64,000 nt of DNA from Acidocella sp. (GCA_029077825.1 JAQNCT010000004.1:1-64000), one strand, 5' to 3'. Counted from the stretch's first letter, positions 18,415 through 27,642 are shown. The notes: a model not told the origin generated them from the sequence alone. A program made the numbers and translations.

Positions 18415-20193
18415 TTAAATGGGGCCTGTGGCTTGGCTGAGCCAAGCCAATGTTTGGGCATCCCGCGTGGGGTTGAGTTGTGCGGCCAACCGCTGATGGA
18501 CCTCGGCGTGGTAAGAATTCAGCCAGTTTATCGCGCCGGGCGCAAGGAGGGCCGGGTCGATCAGCGCGTGATCAAAAGGTACCAGGGTCAAAGTCTCAAA
18601 CCGCAGGAACTTGCGCGTGGAGTCTGAGAATGGGGCGTTTTTTACCAATATTAAATTTTCAAGACGGATGCCGTAACTGCCGGGGAGGTAATAGCCAGGC
18701 TCGTTGGAGAGAATCATTCCAGCCTGCAGCGGCACCGGCTTGGCGGTGCGCGAAATGCTCGCGGGGCCTTCATGAACTGATAAATAGGAGCCAACGCCGT
18801 GGCCGGTCCCGTGGTCATAATCCAGCCCGGCTTGCCATAATGAGCCACGCGCCAAGGCATCAAGATGGGGCCCGGCGACGCCTTCAGGGAACACCGCTTC
18901 CGCAAGGGCGATGTGACCGGCGAGCACCCTTGTATAGCGTTCCTTGATGGCTTGCGGTGCCGGGCCGGGGCCGGTCCAAATGGTCCGCGTGATGTCAGTT
19001 GTGCCGTCCAGATACTGGCCGCCACTGTCGATCAGATAGACTTCATGCGGGTTGAGCGGGCGGTTGCTCGACGGTGTCACACGATAATGGATGATGGCAC
19101 CATGCTCGCCAGCGCCTGAGATGGCGGGGAAACTCTCGCCTTTGAATTTGTCCCCCATGGCACGAAACGCCAATAATTTTGCGGCAGCGGACATTTCAGT
19201 CTCATGGCCTCGAGGGGCTGCCTCAGCCAGCCAGGCTAAAAATCTGGCCATGGCGGCTCCATCGCGCAGATGGGCAGCACGGGACCCCGTTTGTTCAACG
19301 GTGTTTTTGCAAGCGCGGGCCAGAGCCGTCGGGTCAGGTGCCTGGGTTATTTTTGCACCAGCGGCTTCCAGCGTGGTTTTGAACCAGACCGGCATGGTGG
19401 CGCTGTCATAGCGGATTGTTTTACCGGTCAGCGCCTGAAGAGCCGCGGTAAGGGCGTGCTGGTCAGCGAGGGTGATAGCGGTGCCAAGTTGGGCTATCGT
19501 CTCCGGCGGTAGTTTCGTGGGGGGCATAAAAATGGTTGCGCTGGCGTCAGCGTTGACGAGCGCGAAACCAAGGGCAACAGGGGTGAATTCAAGATCGGTG
19601 CCGCGAATGTTGAACAGCCACGCCAAAGATGCGGGGTCTGTTAAAATTGCCGCATCCTGGCCGGCCTTAAGGAGAAGCTGGGCAAGCTCTTGGCGTTTTT
19701 CGGCGGAGGAGCGGCCAGCGTAGGCGATATCGTACGGTACGGCGGGTGCCATCGGCAAAGCCGGCCGGTCGGCCCATAGGCTGTCAATCGGGTTTGGTTG
19801 GAGCGGGACCATTTTCGATTCCGAAAACCGTGCCAGAAAGTCAGGCGATACCAGCATGGGATCGTAGCCGATGCTGAGGTCGGCTGCGTTAGCCTTCAGC
19901 CAGTCCTCAGGTGGTTGCTCTGTGAGATGAAGCTGCTCCCACAGATTTGCATCAGTCTCAGTTTGCAGTTGCAGCGTGTAGCGACCATCTGAAAATACCG
20001 CCGCCTTATCAGGTAATATAATCGCTAAGCCGGCACTGCCGGTAAAACCGCTGATGAACGCTAGTCTCTCTGCCGATGCAGGGACATATTCGCCGAGATG
20101 CTCATCAGCGCGGGGAACCAAAAAACCGTCTAACCCGAGCGATGCCAACTTAGCCCGCAGCGCGGAAAGCCGCGCACCATGTAATTTAATCAT
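18415..20193 (-). CDS. pepP: Xaa-Pro aminopeptidase (aminopeptidase P, M24B)
   Basis: 592 residues, the long form with two N-terminal creatinase-like domains (about 1-310) and a C-terminal pita-bread metallopeptidase domain. The dinuclear metal ligands can be located: the two Asp in YLIDSGGQYLDGTTDITRT, the His in GTGHGVGSYLSVHEGP, and the Glu residues in NEPGYYLPG and IRLENLILV. The enzyme removes N-terminal residues before proline. The start MIKLHGARLSALRAKLASLGLDGFLVPRADEHLGEY is typical of the family. It is cytosolic, with no signal peptide. Confidence 0.92.
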   Translation of the reverse strand: MIKLHGARLSALRAKLASLGLDGFLVPRADEHLGEYVPASAERLAFISGFTGSAGLAIILPDKAAVFSDGRYTLQLQTETDANLWEQLHLTEQPPEDWLKANAADLSIGYDPMLVSPDFLARFSESKMVPLQPNPIDSLWADRPALPMAPAVPYDIAYAGRSSAEKRQELAQLLLKAGQDAAILTDPASLAWLFNIRGTDLEFTPVALGFALVNADASATIFMPPTKLPPETIAQLGTAITLADQHALTAALQALTGKTIRYDSATMPVWFKTTLEAAGAKITQAPDPTALARACKNTVEQTGSRAAHLRDGAAMARFLAWLAEAAPRGHETEMSAAAKLLAFRAMGDKFKGESFPAISGAGEHGAIIHYRVTPSSNRPLNPHEVYLIDSGGQYLDGTTDITRTIWTGPGPAPQAIKERYTRVLAGHIALAEAVFPEGVAGPHLDALARGSLWQAGLDYDHGTGHGVGSYLSVHEGPASISRTAKPVPLQAGMILSNEPGYYLPGSYGIRLENLILVKNAPFSDSTRKFLRFETLTLVPFDHALIDPALLAPGAINWLNSYHAEVHQRLAAQLNPTRDAQTLAWLSQATGPI

Positions 20194-20265
20194 ATCTTAC
20201 CTCTTATCATGCGATTCACGCATACCTGACTCGGCAGGGTCATTCGCCCAAAAATTTGGCAGGTG

Positions 20266-20274
20266 TGCTATATA
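20266..20274 (+). promoter_or_regulatory. Candidate extended -10 promoter for the DUF1127 gene
   Basis: TG-C-TATATA, an extended -10 element, lies 68 bases before ATG 20342 on the plus strand. No clear -35 hexamer is visible at the right distance. It is read by eye only. Confidence 0.3.
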
Positions 20275-20341
20275 ATTAAGCCAAGTGGTGCTGCTCAGCC
20301 GTGTTGGCTCGGCCATCACGCTAGAATCGTAGGTGCGTATC

Positions 20342-20578
20342 ATGACTACCAACATTTTAAATTCTTTCTCCCTCGGTAAGCTAGGCGAGCTGATATTCAC
20401 GCGTCAGACGCCATTGGTTGCAGCCGAACGGCACCCGACGCTTCTGGGCTCTTTTAGGACTTGGCGCGAGCGTCAATCCGCGAAGGCCGAGTTAGCGTCG
20501 TTGTCTGACCGGGAGCTTGCCGACATCGGGATCAACCGCCAGGATATCCCATCGGTCGTTGTCCGCGGCAACCGTTAA
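20342..20578 (+). CDS. Small DUF1127 protein
   Basis: 78 residues from ATG 20342 (MTTNILNSFSLGK), with AGG at 20331-20333; a GTG at 20333 is in frame. The C-terminal 35 residues (FRTWRERQSAKAELASLSDRELADIGINRQDIP) are the DUF1127 motif: an arginine-rich helix then 'L..LsDreLaDIGl.R.dI'. DUF1127 proteins in alphaproteobacteria are often RNA-binding or affect phosphate and carbon physiology and small-RNA turnover; the role of this one is unknown. It ends four bases inside the 3' end of prmA, on the opposite strand. Confidence 0.85.
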   Translation: MTTNILNSFSLGKLGELIFTRQTPLVAAERHPTLLGSFRTWRERQSAKAELASLSDRELADIGINRQDIPSVVVRGNR

Positions 20579-21462
20579 ATACGGTTCGGACGGCGCAGGA
20601 TGAGCGTCGTCCAGGCGCCGTCGGTAACCCTGCTGCTGAGAACCAATCCGGCGCGCCGGTGTGCTGATAGTACCCAGTTTGCTTGCACTGACAGCAGTCC
20701 GGCGAGGATAGCAATCCCACCGGGCTGCAGTTTTTGGGCTAACTGGTGGGCCATTGCGCAAAGTGGCCGCGCCAGGATGTTGGCAAATACCAGATCATAG
20801 GGGGCGGCGCGTTGGATGCGCTGATCCATCCAGCCATCTGCTTTGATGGCGCGGATGCGGTGGGCGACGCCGTTTAACTTCGCATTGCCGGAAGCGACCC
20901 GCGCGGCGCGTGGGTCGATGTCAGTGGCGAGCACGTTCTGATGCAGCAACTTTGCCCCGGCGATGGCCAGCACGCCCGAGCCAGTACCCAGATCAAGGAT
21001 ACGCAGTGGGTGATGATGATGCGCAATCCGCTCGAGCGCAATCAGGCAGCCGCGGGTGGAATTATGCTCACCGGTTCCAAAGGCGAGGCCAGCATCGAGA
21101 GTTAAGGTAATCCGTCCTGGGATGGCGGGAGCGCTGATATGGGTGCCGCGAACTACGAAACGTTTGCCGATGATTTGTTCCGGAAACGCCGCCTTGGTGC
21201 GCGCGAGCCAACCGCCGACGGGTACGAGGCTGCGAACAATCTCAGGCGAGTAGCCGGTAAGAATTTCAGCGACTGCCAATGCTGATGATAATTCAGCCTC
21301 AAAGGCGCCACGTTCCTTGACGCCTTGAATGTCCCAGAGATTATTATCTTCGTCATAAAAAAACGAAACAGCACGGCAAACCGCGCCCAAGGCGGCTTCA
21401 TAGGTTTCCATGGCGTCAGCCGGCACGATGACGGCAATGCAATCTAATAGTTCAGGCGCCAT
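20575..21462 (-). CDS. prmA: Ribosomal protein L11 methyltransferase
   Basis: 295 residues from ATG 21462 (MAPELLDCIAVIV); a TTG three codons earlier (21471) with AGG upstream is an alternative start. PrmA uses S-adenosylmethionine to trimethylate ribosomal protein L11. The methyltransferase motif I is ILDLGTGSGVLAIAGAKL, preceded by the family's AFGTGEHNSTRGCL. The post-motif segment DLVFANILARPLCAMA corresponds to the NxPY-like region (NILA in PrmA). The N-terminal domain (1-110) is the L11-binding part. The start overlaps the uvrD stop by about 11 bases, so uvrD and prmA are probably co-transcribed. Confidence 0.9.
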   Translation of the reverse strand: MAPELLDCIAVIVPADAMETYEAALGAVCRAVSFFYDEDNNLWDIQGVKERGAFEAELSSALAVAEILTGYSPEIVRSLVPVGGWLARTKAAFPEQIIGKRFVVRGTHISAPAIPGRITLTLDAGLAFGTGEHNSTRGCLIALERIAHHHHPLRILDLGTGSGVLAIAGAKLLHQNVLATDIDPRAARVASGNAKLNGVAHRIRAIKADGWMDQRIQRAAPYDLVFANILARPLCAMAHQLAQKLQPGGIAILAGLLSVQANWVLSAHRRAGLVLSSRVTDGAWTTLILRRPNRI

Positions 21463-23632
21463 GTTTTTCAATAAACCTATCTAATACGCGTTTTTCGCCG
21501 GAGGTTTCGAAGTTTATGTCAAGCCGGTCATCCTCCACCGCGGTGACGATGCCGTAGCCAAATTTTTGGTGGAACACCCGCTCACCCACCGCGATATTCT
21601 GAGGCTTACTGGCTGATAGAGAATGGCTTGGTTGGTCAATGATGCGTGGTCGGCTGGCAATGATTGGAAATTGCGGCGGTGCCATCAGCCGCTTTGACTT
21701 ATCGATCGCGGCGGAACCCGATGTTGTGATGAATTCGCTGGGTAATTCTTCGATAAAACGGCTGGGGATTGAGGCCTGCCAGTTGGCATAAATTCGCCGA
21801 TTAGACGCATGGGAGATTATGGCGCGCTGCCGGGCACGGGTAATGCCAACATACGCCAGGCGGCGCTCCTCCTCCAGGCTTTTTTGCCCGCCTTCATCTA
21901 AGGCGCGTTGATTTGGAAACACGCCTTCCTCCCAGCCGGGCAGAAAAACCGTATCGAACTCCAAACCTTTGGCGCCGTGCAGGGTCATCATGCTGAGTTT
22001 TGCATCGCTGGCGTTTTCTTCGTTTTCCATCACCAGAGCAACATGATCAAGAAACCCCTGCAAGGTTTCAAAATCGGCCATGGCGCGAACCAGCTCTTTG
22101 AGGTTTTCCAGCCGCCCTGGTGCGTCAGGTGATTTATCAGCCTGCCACATGGCGGTGTAGCCAGATTCATCAAGCAATGTGGCGAGCGTGACAACATGGC
22201 CTTCGCGCCCTAGCATAGCGCGCCATTGTTCAAATTGTTGCAAAAGACTGCGCATATTGTCGCGCAGTTTGCCGCGCAATTCACCGGATGCGATTAAAAA
22301 TTCAGTTGCCGCGTAAAGTGAGATTTGTGCCGTGCGAGCTTTGTTGTGCATGGCCCTTACTGAAACATCACCAACGCCGCGTTTGGGCGTGTTGATGATT
22401 CTCTCAAAAGCCAAATCATCAGCAGGCTGGGCGAGCACGCGCAAATATGCGATGGCATCACGGATTTCGGCGCGCTCATAAAAGCGTAAGCCGCCGATAA
22501 TCCGGTACGGCACGCCAATGGTGATCATGCGCTCCTCGAAGGCGCGGGTCTGGAAGCCAGCACGCACCAGAATGGCCATCTCAGCCAGGGAGTCACCATC
22601 CCGGCGCAATGTTTCCACCCGGTTGGCAACCATGCGTGCTTCTTCTTCAGAATCCCACAACGCAACCACCTCGACATTTTCGCCAGCCGCGTTTGTGCGG
22701 CCAGAATGCAGGGTTTTGCCTAGCCGGGATTCATTATGGGCAATTAAATGTGAAGCGGCGGCGAGAATCGGCGCTGTTGAGCGGTAATTGGCTTCCAGTT
22801 TTACAATTTTAGCCCCTGGAAAATCCCGCTCGAACTTCAAAATATTTTCAATTTCAGCGCCGCGCCAGGAATAAATGCTTTGGTCATCATCACCAACGCA
22901 ACAAATATTTTTATGCGCCTGCGCCAATAGCCGTAACCAATAATATTGGATGAGGTTGGTGTCCTGGTATTCATCAACCAAAATATAACGAAACGCCCGA
23001 TGATAAGTGGCCAGAACCTCGGCATCAGTTTTCAGCAAATGCGTTGTTAACAACAATAAGTCACCAAAGTCAGCGGCGTTGAGGGTGCGCAGCCTTGCTT
23101 GGTACTCAGCGTATAAAACCGTAGCCCTGCCGCTGGCAAAATCACTGTCCTGGTCAGCGGGAATTTCATTGGGCATGAAGCCCCGGTCTTTCCAGCCCTG
23201 GATCAGCGCCATTAAGGCTTTGGGCGGCCAGCGTTTCGCGTCGATCCGGGCGGCCTCCATAATTTGTTTAAGCAGGCGCAGCTGGTCATCAGTATCAAGG
23301 ATCGAGAAATTACTTTGCAGCCCCACCCGGTCAGCGAACCGGCGCAGCATGCGCGCGCCAAGCGCATGAAATGTGCCAAGCCATAAACCCTCTGCCGGTT
23401 GGCCGATAATTTTGGCAACCCGCTCACGCATTTCGCGGGCGGCCTTGTTGGTGAAGGTCACGGTAAGTATTTGGTTTGGGAAGGCCCGCTTGGAAAGCAG
23501 GATATGGGCGAAGCGCGTTGTAAGCACCCGCGTTTTGCCCGTTCCCGCACCGGCCAGAACCAGCAATGGCCCTTCGGTTGCCTCTACCGCGTCGCGTTGG
23601 GCGGTGTTTAGCCCATCAAGGTAGGCGCTCAA
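21452..23632 (-). CDS. uvrD: ATP-dependent DNA helicase UvrD/PcrA
   Basis: 726 residues, superfamily 1A 3'-5' helicase of nucleotide excision and mismatch repair. The Q motif is LNTAQRDAV (8-16), Walker A AGAGTGKT (27-34), motif Ia TVTFTNKAAREM, motif II LVDEYQDTN, motif III GDDDQSIYSWRGAE, motif V MTLHGAKGLEFDTVFLPGWEEG and motif VI EERRLAYVGITRAR. The C-terminal end (GERVFHQKFGYGIVTAVEDDRLDINFE) is the Tudor-like domain that contacts RNA polymerase in PcrA/UvrD. It overlaps metF by 4 bases upstream and prmA downstream. Confidence 0.95.
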   Translation of the reverse strand: MSAYLDGLNTAQRDAVEATEGPLLVLAGAGTGKTRVLTTRFAHILLSKRAFPNQILTVTFTNKAAREMRERVAKIIGQPAEGLWLGTFHALGARMLRRFADRVGLQSNFSILDTDDQLRLLKQIMEAARIDAKRWPPKALMALIQGWKDRGFMPNEIPADQDSDFASGRATVLYAEYQARLRTLNAADFGDLLLLTTHLLKTDAEVLATYHRAFRYILVDEYQDTNLIQYYWLRLLAQAHKNICCVGDDDQSIYSWRGAEIENILKFERDFPGAKIVKLEANYRSTAPILAAASHLIAHNESRLGKTLHSGRTNAAGENVEVVALWDSEEEARMVANRVETLRRDGDSLAEMAILVRAGFQTRAFEERMITIGVPYRIIGGLRFYERAEIRDAIAYLRVLAQPADDLAFERIINTPKRGVGDVSVRAMHNKARTAQISLYAATEFLIASGELRGKLRDNMRSLLQQFEQWRAMLGREGHVVTLATLLDESGYTAMWQADKSPDAPGRLENLKELVRAMADFETLQGFLDHVALVMENEENASDAKLSMMTLHGAKGLEFDTVFLPGWEEGVFPNQRALDEGGQKSLEEERRLAYVGITRARQRAIISHASNRRIYANWQASIPSRFIEELPSEFITTSGSAAIDKSKRLMAPPQFPIIASRPRIIDQPSHSLSASKPQNIAVGERVFHQKFGYGIVTAVEDDRLDINFETSGEKRVLDRFIEKHGA

Positions 23633-24561
23633 GCCGCTGCTGGTTTCACACCCAAAATCCGCGCAATCGCGTACACCAGGTCGGGCCGGTTCAGGGTATA
23701 GAAATGAAACTCATCCACGCCATTGGCCTGTAAAAACCGCACCTGCTCAGCCGCCGTGGCAGCGGCCACCATGCGGCGGGTTTCGGCATCATCCTCCAGC
23801 CCGTCAAATAAATCAGCCATCCAGTCAGGCACAGAGGTGCCGCAGCCGGTGCAGAATTTGGCGGCCTGTACAAAGTTTGAAACGGGCATGATGCCAGGCA
23901 CAATCGGCGCCGTAATGCCAGCGGCAACGGCTTTATCCAGAAACCGCAAGAACGTGGTATTCTCAAAAAACACCTGCGTGATGGCGCGGGTGGCGCCAGC
24001 GTCAAACTTGCGCTTCAGATTATCCAGATCCGCAGCTGCGCTGGTGGCTTGGGGGTGAACCTCGGGGTAGGCAGCGACAGTGATTTCAAAGTCGGCAACG
24101 CGCTTTAGCCCGGCAACCAAATCAGCAGCGTAGGCGTAGCCGCCGGGGTGAGGCGTGTAAGCCTGGCCCGCGGGGGGATCGCCGCGCAGTGCTACGATGT
24201 GCCGAACCCCGGCCTCCCAGTAGCGGCGGGCCACCTCATCAACTTCCGCCCGGGTTGCGCCGACGCATGTGAGATGTGCTGCGGGCACCAGCGCGGTCTC
24301 CTGGACCAGACGCACAACGGTTGCGTGGGTGCGTTCCTGGGTGCTGCCGCCGGCACCGTAAGTCACTGAGACAAAACGTGGCCGCAAGGTTGCCAGGCGC
24401 TCAACGCACGCCCAGAGCTGAGTTTCAAGGGCCGGGGTTTTAGGCGGGAAGAACTCAAACGAAATGGCCGGTGCACCGGCGTCAGGCCGGCCCGGCAGAG
24501 GCATAACGCGCTCACCAGCTACCCAACGTTCCAGGGTGTCGCGGGGTGGGGAATGGGTCAT
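23629..24561 (-). CDS. metF: 5,10-methylenetetrahydrofolate reductase
   Basis: 310 residues, FAD-dependent TIM-barrel enzyme that reduces methylene-THF to methyl-THF for methionine synthesis. Family motifs are SFEFFPPKTPALETQLW (folate/FAD-binding Glu), FVSVTYGAGGSTQERTH, HLTCVGATRAEVDEVARRYWEAGVRHIVALRGDPP and the C-terminal EFHFYTLNRPDLVYAIARILG. It overlaps the uvrD start by ATGA. The region upstream shows no riboswitch I could recognise. No metH or metE lies in the window. Confidence 0.93.
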   Translation of the reverse strand: MTHSPPRDTLERWVAGERVMPLPGRPDAGAPAISFEFFPPKTPALETQLWACVERLATLRPRFVSVTYGAGGSTQERTHATVVRLVQETALVPAAHLTCVGATRAEVDEVARRYWEAGVRHIVALRGDPPAGQAYTPHPGGYAYAADLVAGLKRVADFEITVAAYPEVHPQATSAAADLDNLKRKFDAGATRAITQVFFENTTFLRFLDKAVAAGITAPIVPGIMPVSNFVQAAKFCTGCGTSVPDWMADLFDGLEDDAETRRMVAAATAAEQVRFLQANGVDEFHFYTLNRPDLVYAIARILGVKPAAA

Positions 24562-24685
24562 TGTATATGTGATATCCGGATTATCGAGGTGTTGAGGGTC
24601 TCTTTTGTGGCACTCTGGGGCATTTTCGCAAGTGCCTTTTATTCGTCAACGCGATACTGTTATCATCTCTTTATATTGTGACCGG

Positions 24686-24715
24686 TTGATCCAGCCTCAA
24701 TGTGAGATACATAAT
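24686..24715 (+). promoter_or_regulatory. Candidate promoter upstream of mlaA
   Basis: TTGATC at 24686-24691 and CATAAT at 24710-24715 with an 18-base spacer, about 45 bases before the mlaA GTG. It fits a sigma-70-like pattern loosely. The remainder of the 200-base gap 24562-24761 shows nothing else I recognise. Confidence 0.3.
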
Positions 24716-24761
24716 CATGGACCCATAATCAGCGCTTGGCTGGTTGGACGAGGAGGCTTGA

Positions 24762-25589
24762 GTGCTGAAGAATTCTGTTTTGCGCTTTTTTGGGGCTAGT
24801 TTTGCCAAAAAATCAAGGTTTTTGGCTGGTGTTGCGGTTCCCAGCTTGCTCGCTGGTTTGCTGGTGGGTTGTGCAACCCCACCTTCGCAGTCCGATACTG
24901 CGGATTATCAAGCTTATATCCAGCAAAATGACCCGCTCGAGCCCACCAATCGGGTATTTTATAGCGTCAATGACAAGATCGACCGTTATGCCCTCAAGCC
25001 GGTGGCCGAGGGGTATGTTCACATCACAACCCAGCCCATTCGCAACCATGTCAGTGATTTTGTTACAAATATATCTGAGCCGGGGCGCCTGATTTACTTC
25101 ATGTTTGGCGGCAAGCCGCGCGACGCTGGAACCTCCTTGGTCCGGTTCCTGGTTGATTCGACGATCGGAATCGGGGGTATTTTTGATCCGGCAACCGCGC
25201 TGGGCTACCCCGAGACAGATACTGACTTCGGCTTGACCCTGGCTGAATGGGGTGTTCCGGCCGGACCATACCTGTATTTACCGGTCTTTGGTCCCTCTGG
25301 TGCACGTGATGTATTATATCTTCCAGCCGCTTACTTTTTAACCCCAATTGAAGCAGCGCCATCGAGCACAGCGCTGACTGTATTCAGTTACTCAGAAACA
25401 GGGCTGCGGTTGGTAAATACAAGGGCTGAATATATCGATCCGATCGACCAGATCGAGGCTACGGCGCTGGACCCCTATGCCACATTTCGGAGTCTTTATC
25501 GCCAACAACGTGCCTCACAATTGCAGTTAATTGACCAGCGCGACACGCCGACGGTGCCGGATTGGTACCCTCAGCCAGCGCAAAAATAG
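24762..25589 (+). CDS. mlaA: Outer-membrane lipoprotein MlaA (VacJ)
   Basis: 275 residues starting at GTG 24762. A type II signal peptide ends in the lipobox LLVGC with Cys37 as the lipidated residue. The mature part has the MlaA hallmarks NDPLEPTNRVFYSVNDKIDRY, VSDFVTNISEPGRLI, RFLVDSTIGIGGIFDPAT and TDFGLTLAEWGVPAGPYLYLPVFGPSGARD. MlaA sits in the outer membrane and removes mislocalised phospholipid from the outer leaflet, passing it to MlaC. The mlaC homologue follows 31 bases later. The mlaFED inner-membrane genes are not in the window. Confidence 0.93.
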   Translation: MLKNSVLRFFGASFAKKSRFLAGVAVPSLLAGLLVGCATPPSQSDTADYQAYIQQNDPLEPTNRVFYSVNDKIDRYALKPVAEGYVHITTQPIRNHVSDFVTNISEPGRLIYFMFGGKPRDAGTSLVRFLVDSTIGIGGIFDPATALGYPETDTDFGLTLAEWGVPAGPYLYLPVFGPSGARDVLYLPAAYFLTPIEAAPSSTALTVFSYSETGLRLVNTRAEYIDPIDQIEATALDPYATFRSLYRQQRASQLQLIDQRDTPTVPDWYPQPAQK

Positions 25590-25620
25590 CGTCTGTAACT
25601 GCTAAGAAGGACTTAACTAA

Positions 25621-26238
25621 ATGATTTTCCGACGTTTTATTTTAGGTGCTGTCGCCGGGCTGCCGATGTTGGCCGCTGTTTCAGCAGCCCAAGCCCAAGT
25701 TGCGCCAGACGCCGCCAAGGCCTTTATTGCGCAATCCGGCCAACAGCTTGTTACCATTGTAAATGGTAATGCGGCTCCCGCGCAGAAGGCCGATGAGCTT
25801 AGGCAATTGGTTGATCAAATTGTGGCGGTTGATCAGGTGGGGGATTATGTCCTGGGCCGCTATAAAAATGTTGCCACCCCTGATGAACACAGCAAGTTTC
25901 TGGCGCTGTTTCATCAACTTCTTTCATATAACATCACTTATCAAATCAAAGCTTATCAGGGCATCACGTTTACCGTGAACGGCAGTTCGGTGATGGGTAG
26001 CGACACCATTGTTGATACCACCATCACGCGTCCTGGTCAGGCGGCGGCGGATGTTGGTTGGGCGGTTGATGAGGTTGATGGTGCGCCCAAGATTGTTGAT
26101 GTGATTGTGGCAGGCACCAGCCTGCGCATTACAACGAGAAATGATTATGCGTCGGTTGTAACAAGCCACGGTGGCCAGGTTTCGGCCCTGCTGACGGCCA
26201 TGCAGACTTTGATTGATCGTCACAAGGCGGCAAATTAA
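25621..26238 (+). CDS. mlaC: MlaC/Ttg2D-family periplasmic phospholipid-binding protein
   Basis: 205 residues with an N-terminal signal peptide (MIFRRFILGAVAGLPMLAAVSAAQAQ, cleavage about residue 24-26). The mature part is the Tol_Tol_Ttg2 domain: QLVDQIVAVDQVGDYVLGRYKNVATPDE matches the family's 'ivd...ia.yvLGryWr.at..q' core, and GWAVDEVDGAPKIVDVIVAGTSLRITTRNDYASVV matches 'w.v...dg.wkI.DV.veGvSl....R.ef'. It carries phospholipid across the periplasm between MlaA and an inner-membrane Mla complex. A HpnM-type role in hopanoid-containing cells is possible because that family shares the domain. Likely in one operon with mlaA. Confidence 0.87.
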   Translation: MIFRRFILGAVAGLPMLAAVSAAQAQVAPDAAKAFIAQSGQQLVTIVNGNAAPAQKADELRQLVDQIVAVDQVGDYVLGRYKNVATPDEHSKFLALFHQLLSYNITYQIKAYQGITFTVNGSSVMGSDTIVDTTITRPGQAAADVGWAVDEVDGAPKIVDVIVAGTSLRITTRNDYASVVTSHGGQVSALLTAMQTLIDRHKAAN

Positions 26239-26250
26239 CCCCAGCAAAAA

Positions 26251-27540
26251 ATGCCGGAGCATGTGCTAGAATCGCGTTCGGATGATGTTAAAGCGCCAAG
26301 GCGTGCTGCCTTGGCGTTTATTTTGGTAACCATTCTGCTGGACATGCTGGCAATGTCGCTGGTTATTCCGGTTTTACCTCGGCTTGTGCTGGGGTTTCTG
26401 CACGATGACACGGCGGCTGCGTCGCGTGTCATTGGTGTTTTCGGGACAGCATGGGCGTTCATGCAGTTCATTTTTTCGCCGATTCTGGGTGCCTTATCAG
26501 ACCGTTTTGGCCGGCGGCCGGTGGTGCTGATATCCAATGTTGGGCTGGGATTGGATTATATTTTAATGGCCTTGGCGCCCGGTGTCGGGCTGTTGTTTGT
26601 TGGCCGACTTATATCTGGAATCACGGCCGCCAGCATTTCAACGGCGCAGGCTTATATCGCCGATGTATCGCCGCCAGAGAAACGCGCCGCCAATTTTGGA
26701 TTGATGAGCGTGGCATTCGGCCTGGGCTTTATTCTAGGTCCGGCATTGGGTGGTTTGCTGGGGCAGATCAATCCGAGGTTACCGTTCTGGGTCGCCGCCG
26801 GCTTAAGCATGAGCAATGCTCTGTACGGCTATTTTATTCTGCCCGAGTCACTTGCCGCCGATCGGCGGGGAGGATTTTTCTGGCGCAAAGCGAATCCACT
26901 TGGTGTTTTTAAATTTTTACGCGGGCGTTCAGGTTTGGCGCCGTTGGCGGTGATCCATTTCCTGTTCTGGTTGAGCCGCGCTGCATTACCGGCCATCATG
27001 GTACTCTACGTCACCTATCGGTATGGCTGGAATATCGCAACGGTGGGGCTGACGTTTGCAGGCGTTGGGCTGTGCTCCATGGTTGTTGGCGGCGTCATGG
27101 TGAAACCCATTGTGACCAGGCTTGGGGAACGGATTTGCCTGATCATCGGGCTGCTTTTTGGGGCGGTTGGGATGGGGATGTTTGGCTTTGCTGATAAGCC
27201 GCTGATTTTTTGGTTTGGTGTGCCGGTGATGTCACTGATGGGTCTGGCGACCCCCGCTCTGCAGGGCCTTATGACACGGCGCATCCCGCCCACCGCGCAA
27301 GGTGAACTGCAAGGTGCCATCGGCAGCGTTGGGGCGGTTGCCCAAATGATCGGCCCGGGTCTGTTCAGCTTTGTGTTTGCTCACAGCATTTCGGCGCATT
27401 TGACCTTGCTGGGGGGCAGTCTGACAGGGGCACCATTTTTTGTGGCGGCGGCTTTGCTGGCCGTGGCCGCTGGATTAGCGCTGCAGGGCGGACATAAAGG
27501 CAGAGTTGTCATGCCGCTGGATGTGACGATTAACGACTAG
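26251..27540 (+). CDS. MFS exporter, TetA/TCR-like
   Basis: 429 residues with twelve predicted membrane helices. The MFS motif A is GALSDRFGRRPVVL after helix 2, followed by the antiporter region around GFILGPALGGLLG in helix 5. The start LAFILVTILLDMLAMSLVIPVLPRLV is typical of tetracycline-resistance-type proteins (DHA1 family), in which drug/H+ antiport is known. The actual substrate is unknown. It starts 12 bases after mlaC, with only a poor ribosome site, so it may depend on the upstream genes. The TAG stop lies inside the first palindrome of the repeat element that follows. Confidence 0.83.
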   Translation: MPEHVLESRSDDVKAPRRAALAFILVTILLDMLAMSLVIPVLPRLVLGFLHDDTAAASRVIGVFGTAWAFMQFIFSPILGALSDRFGRRPVVLISNVGLGLDYILMALAPGVGLLFVGRLISGITAASISTAQAYIADVSPPEKRAANFGLMSVAFGLGFILGPALGGLLGQINPRLPFWVAAGLSMSNALYGYFILPESLAADRRGGFFWRKANPLGVFKFLRGRSGLAPLAVIHFLFWLSRAALPAIMVLYVTYRYGWNIATVGLTFAGVGLCSMVVGGVMVKPIVTRLGERICLIIGLLFGAVGMGMFGFADKPLIFWFGVPVMSLMGLATPALQGLMTRRIPPTAQGELQGAIGSVGAVAQMIGPGLFSFVFAHSISAHLTLLGGSLTGAPFFVAAALLAVAAGLALQGGHKGRVVMPLDVTIND

Positions 27541-27642
27541 AGCGTTTTCCGATCAATCGGAAACGCTCTAGATTTGTCTGGGCGAGCAATTTTATCCGAT
27601 CATGCTGAGTCTTCGATTTAACTTGACCGGATATTGCTCTAG
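27537..27642. repeat. MITE-like palindromic element between the MFS gene and aroC
   Basis: The 106-base segment begins CTAGAGC and ends GCTCTAG, perfect 7-base inverted ends. Inside are two hairpins: 27537-27571, with 16-base arms (CTAGAGCGTTTTCCGAT / ATCGGAAACGCTCTAG, one bulged T) around a 2-base centre, and 27584-27639 (GAGCAATTTTATCCG / CGGATATTGCTC). It has no coding potential. Similar GAGC...GCTC palindromes are scattered between genes in many alphaproteobacteria. It could also act as a terminator for the MFS gene. Confidence 0.65.
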
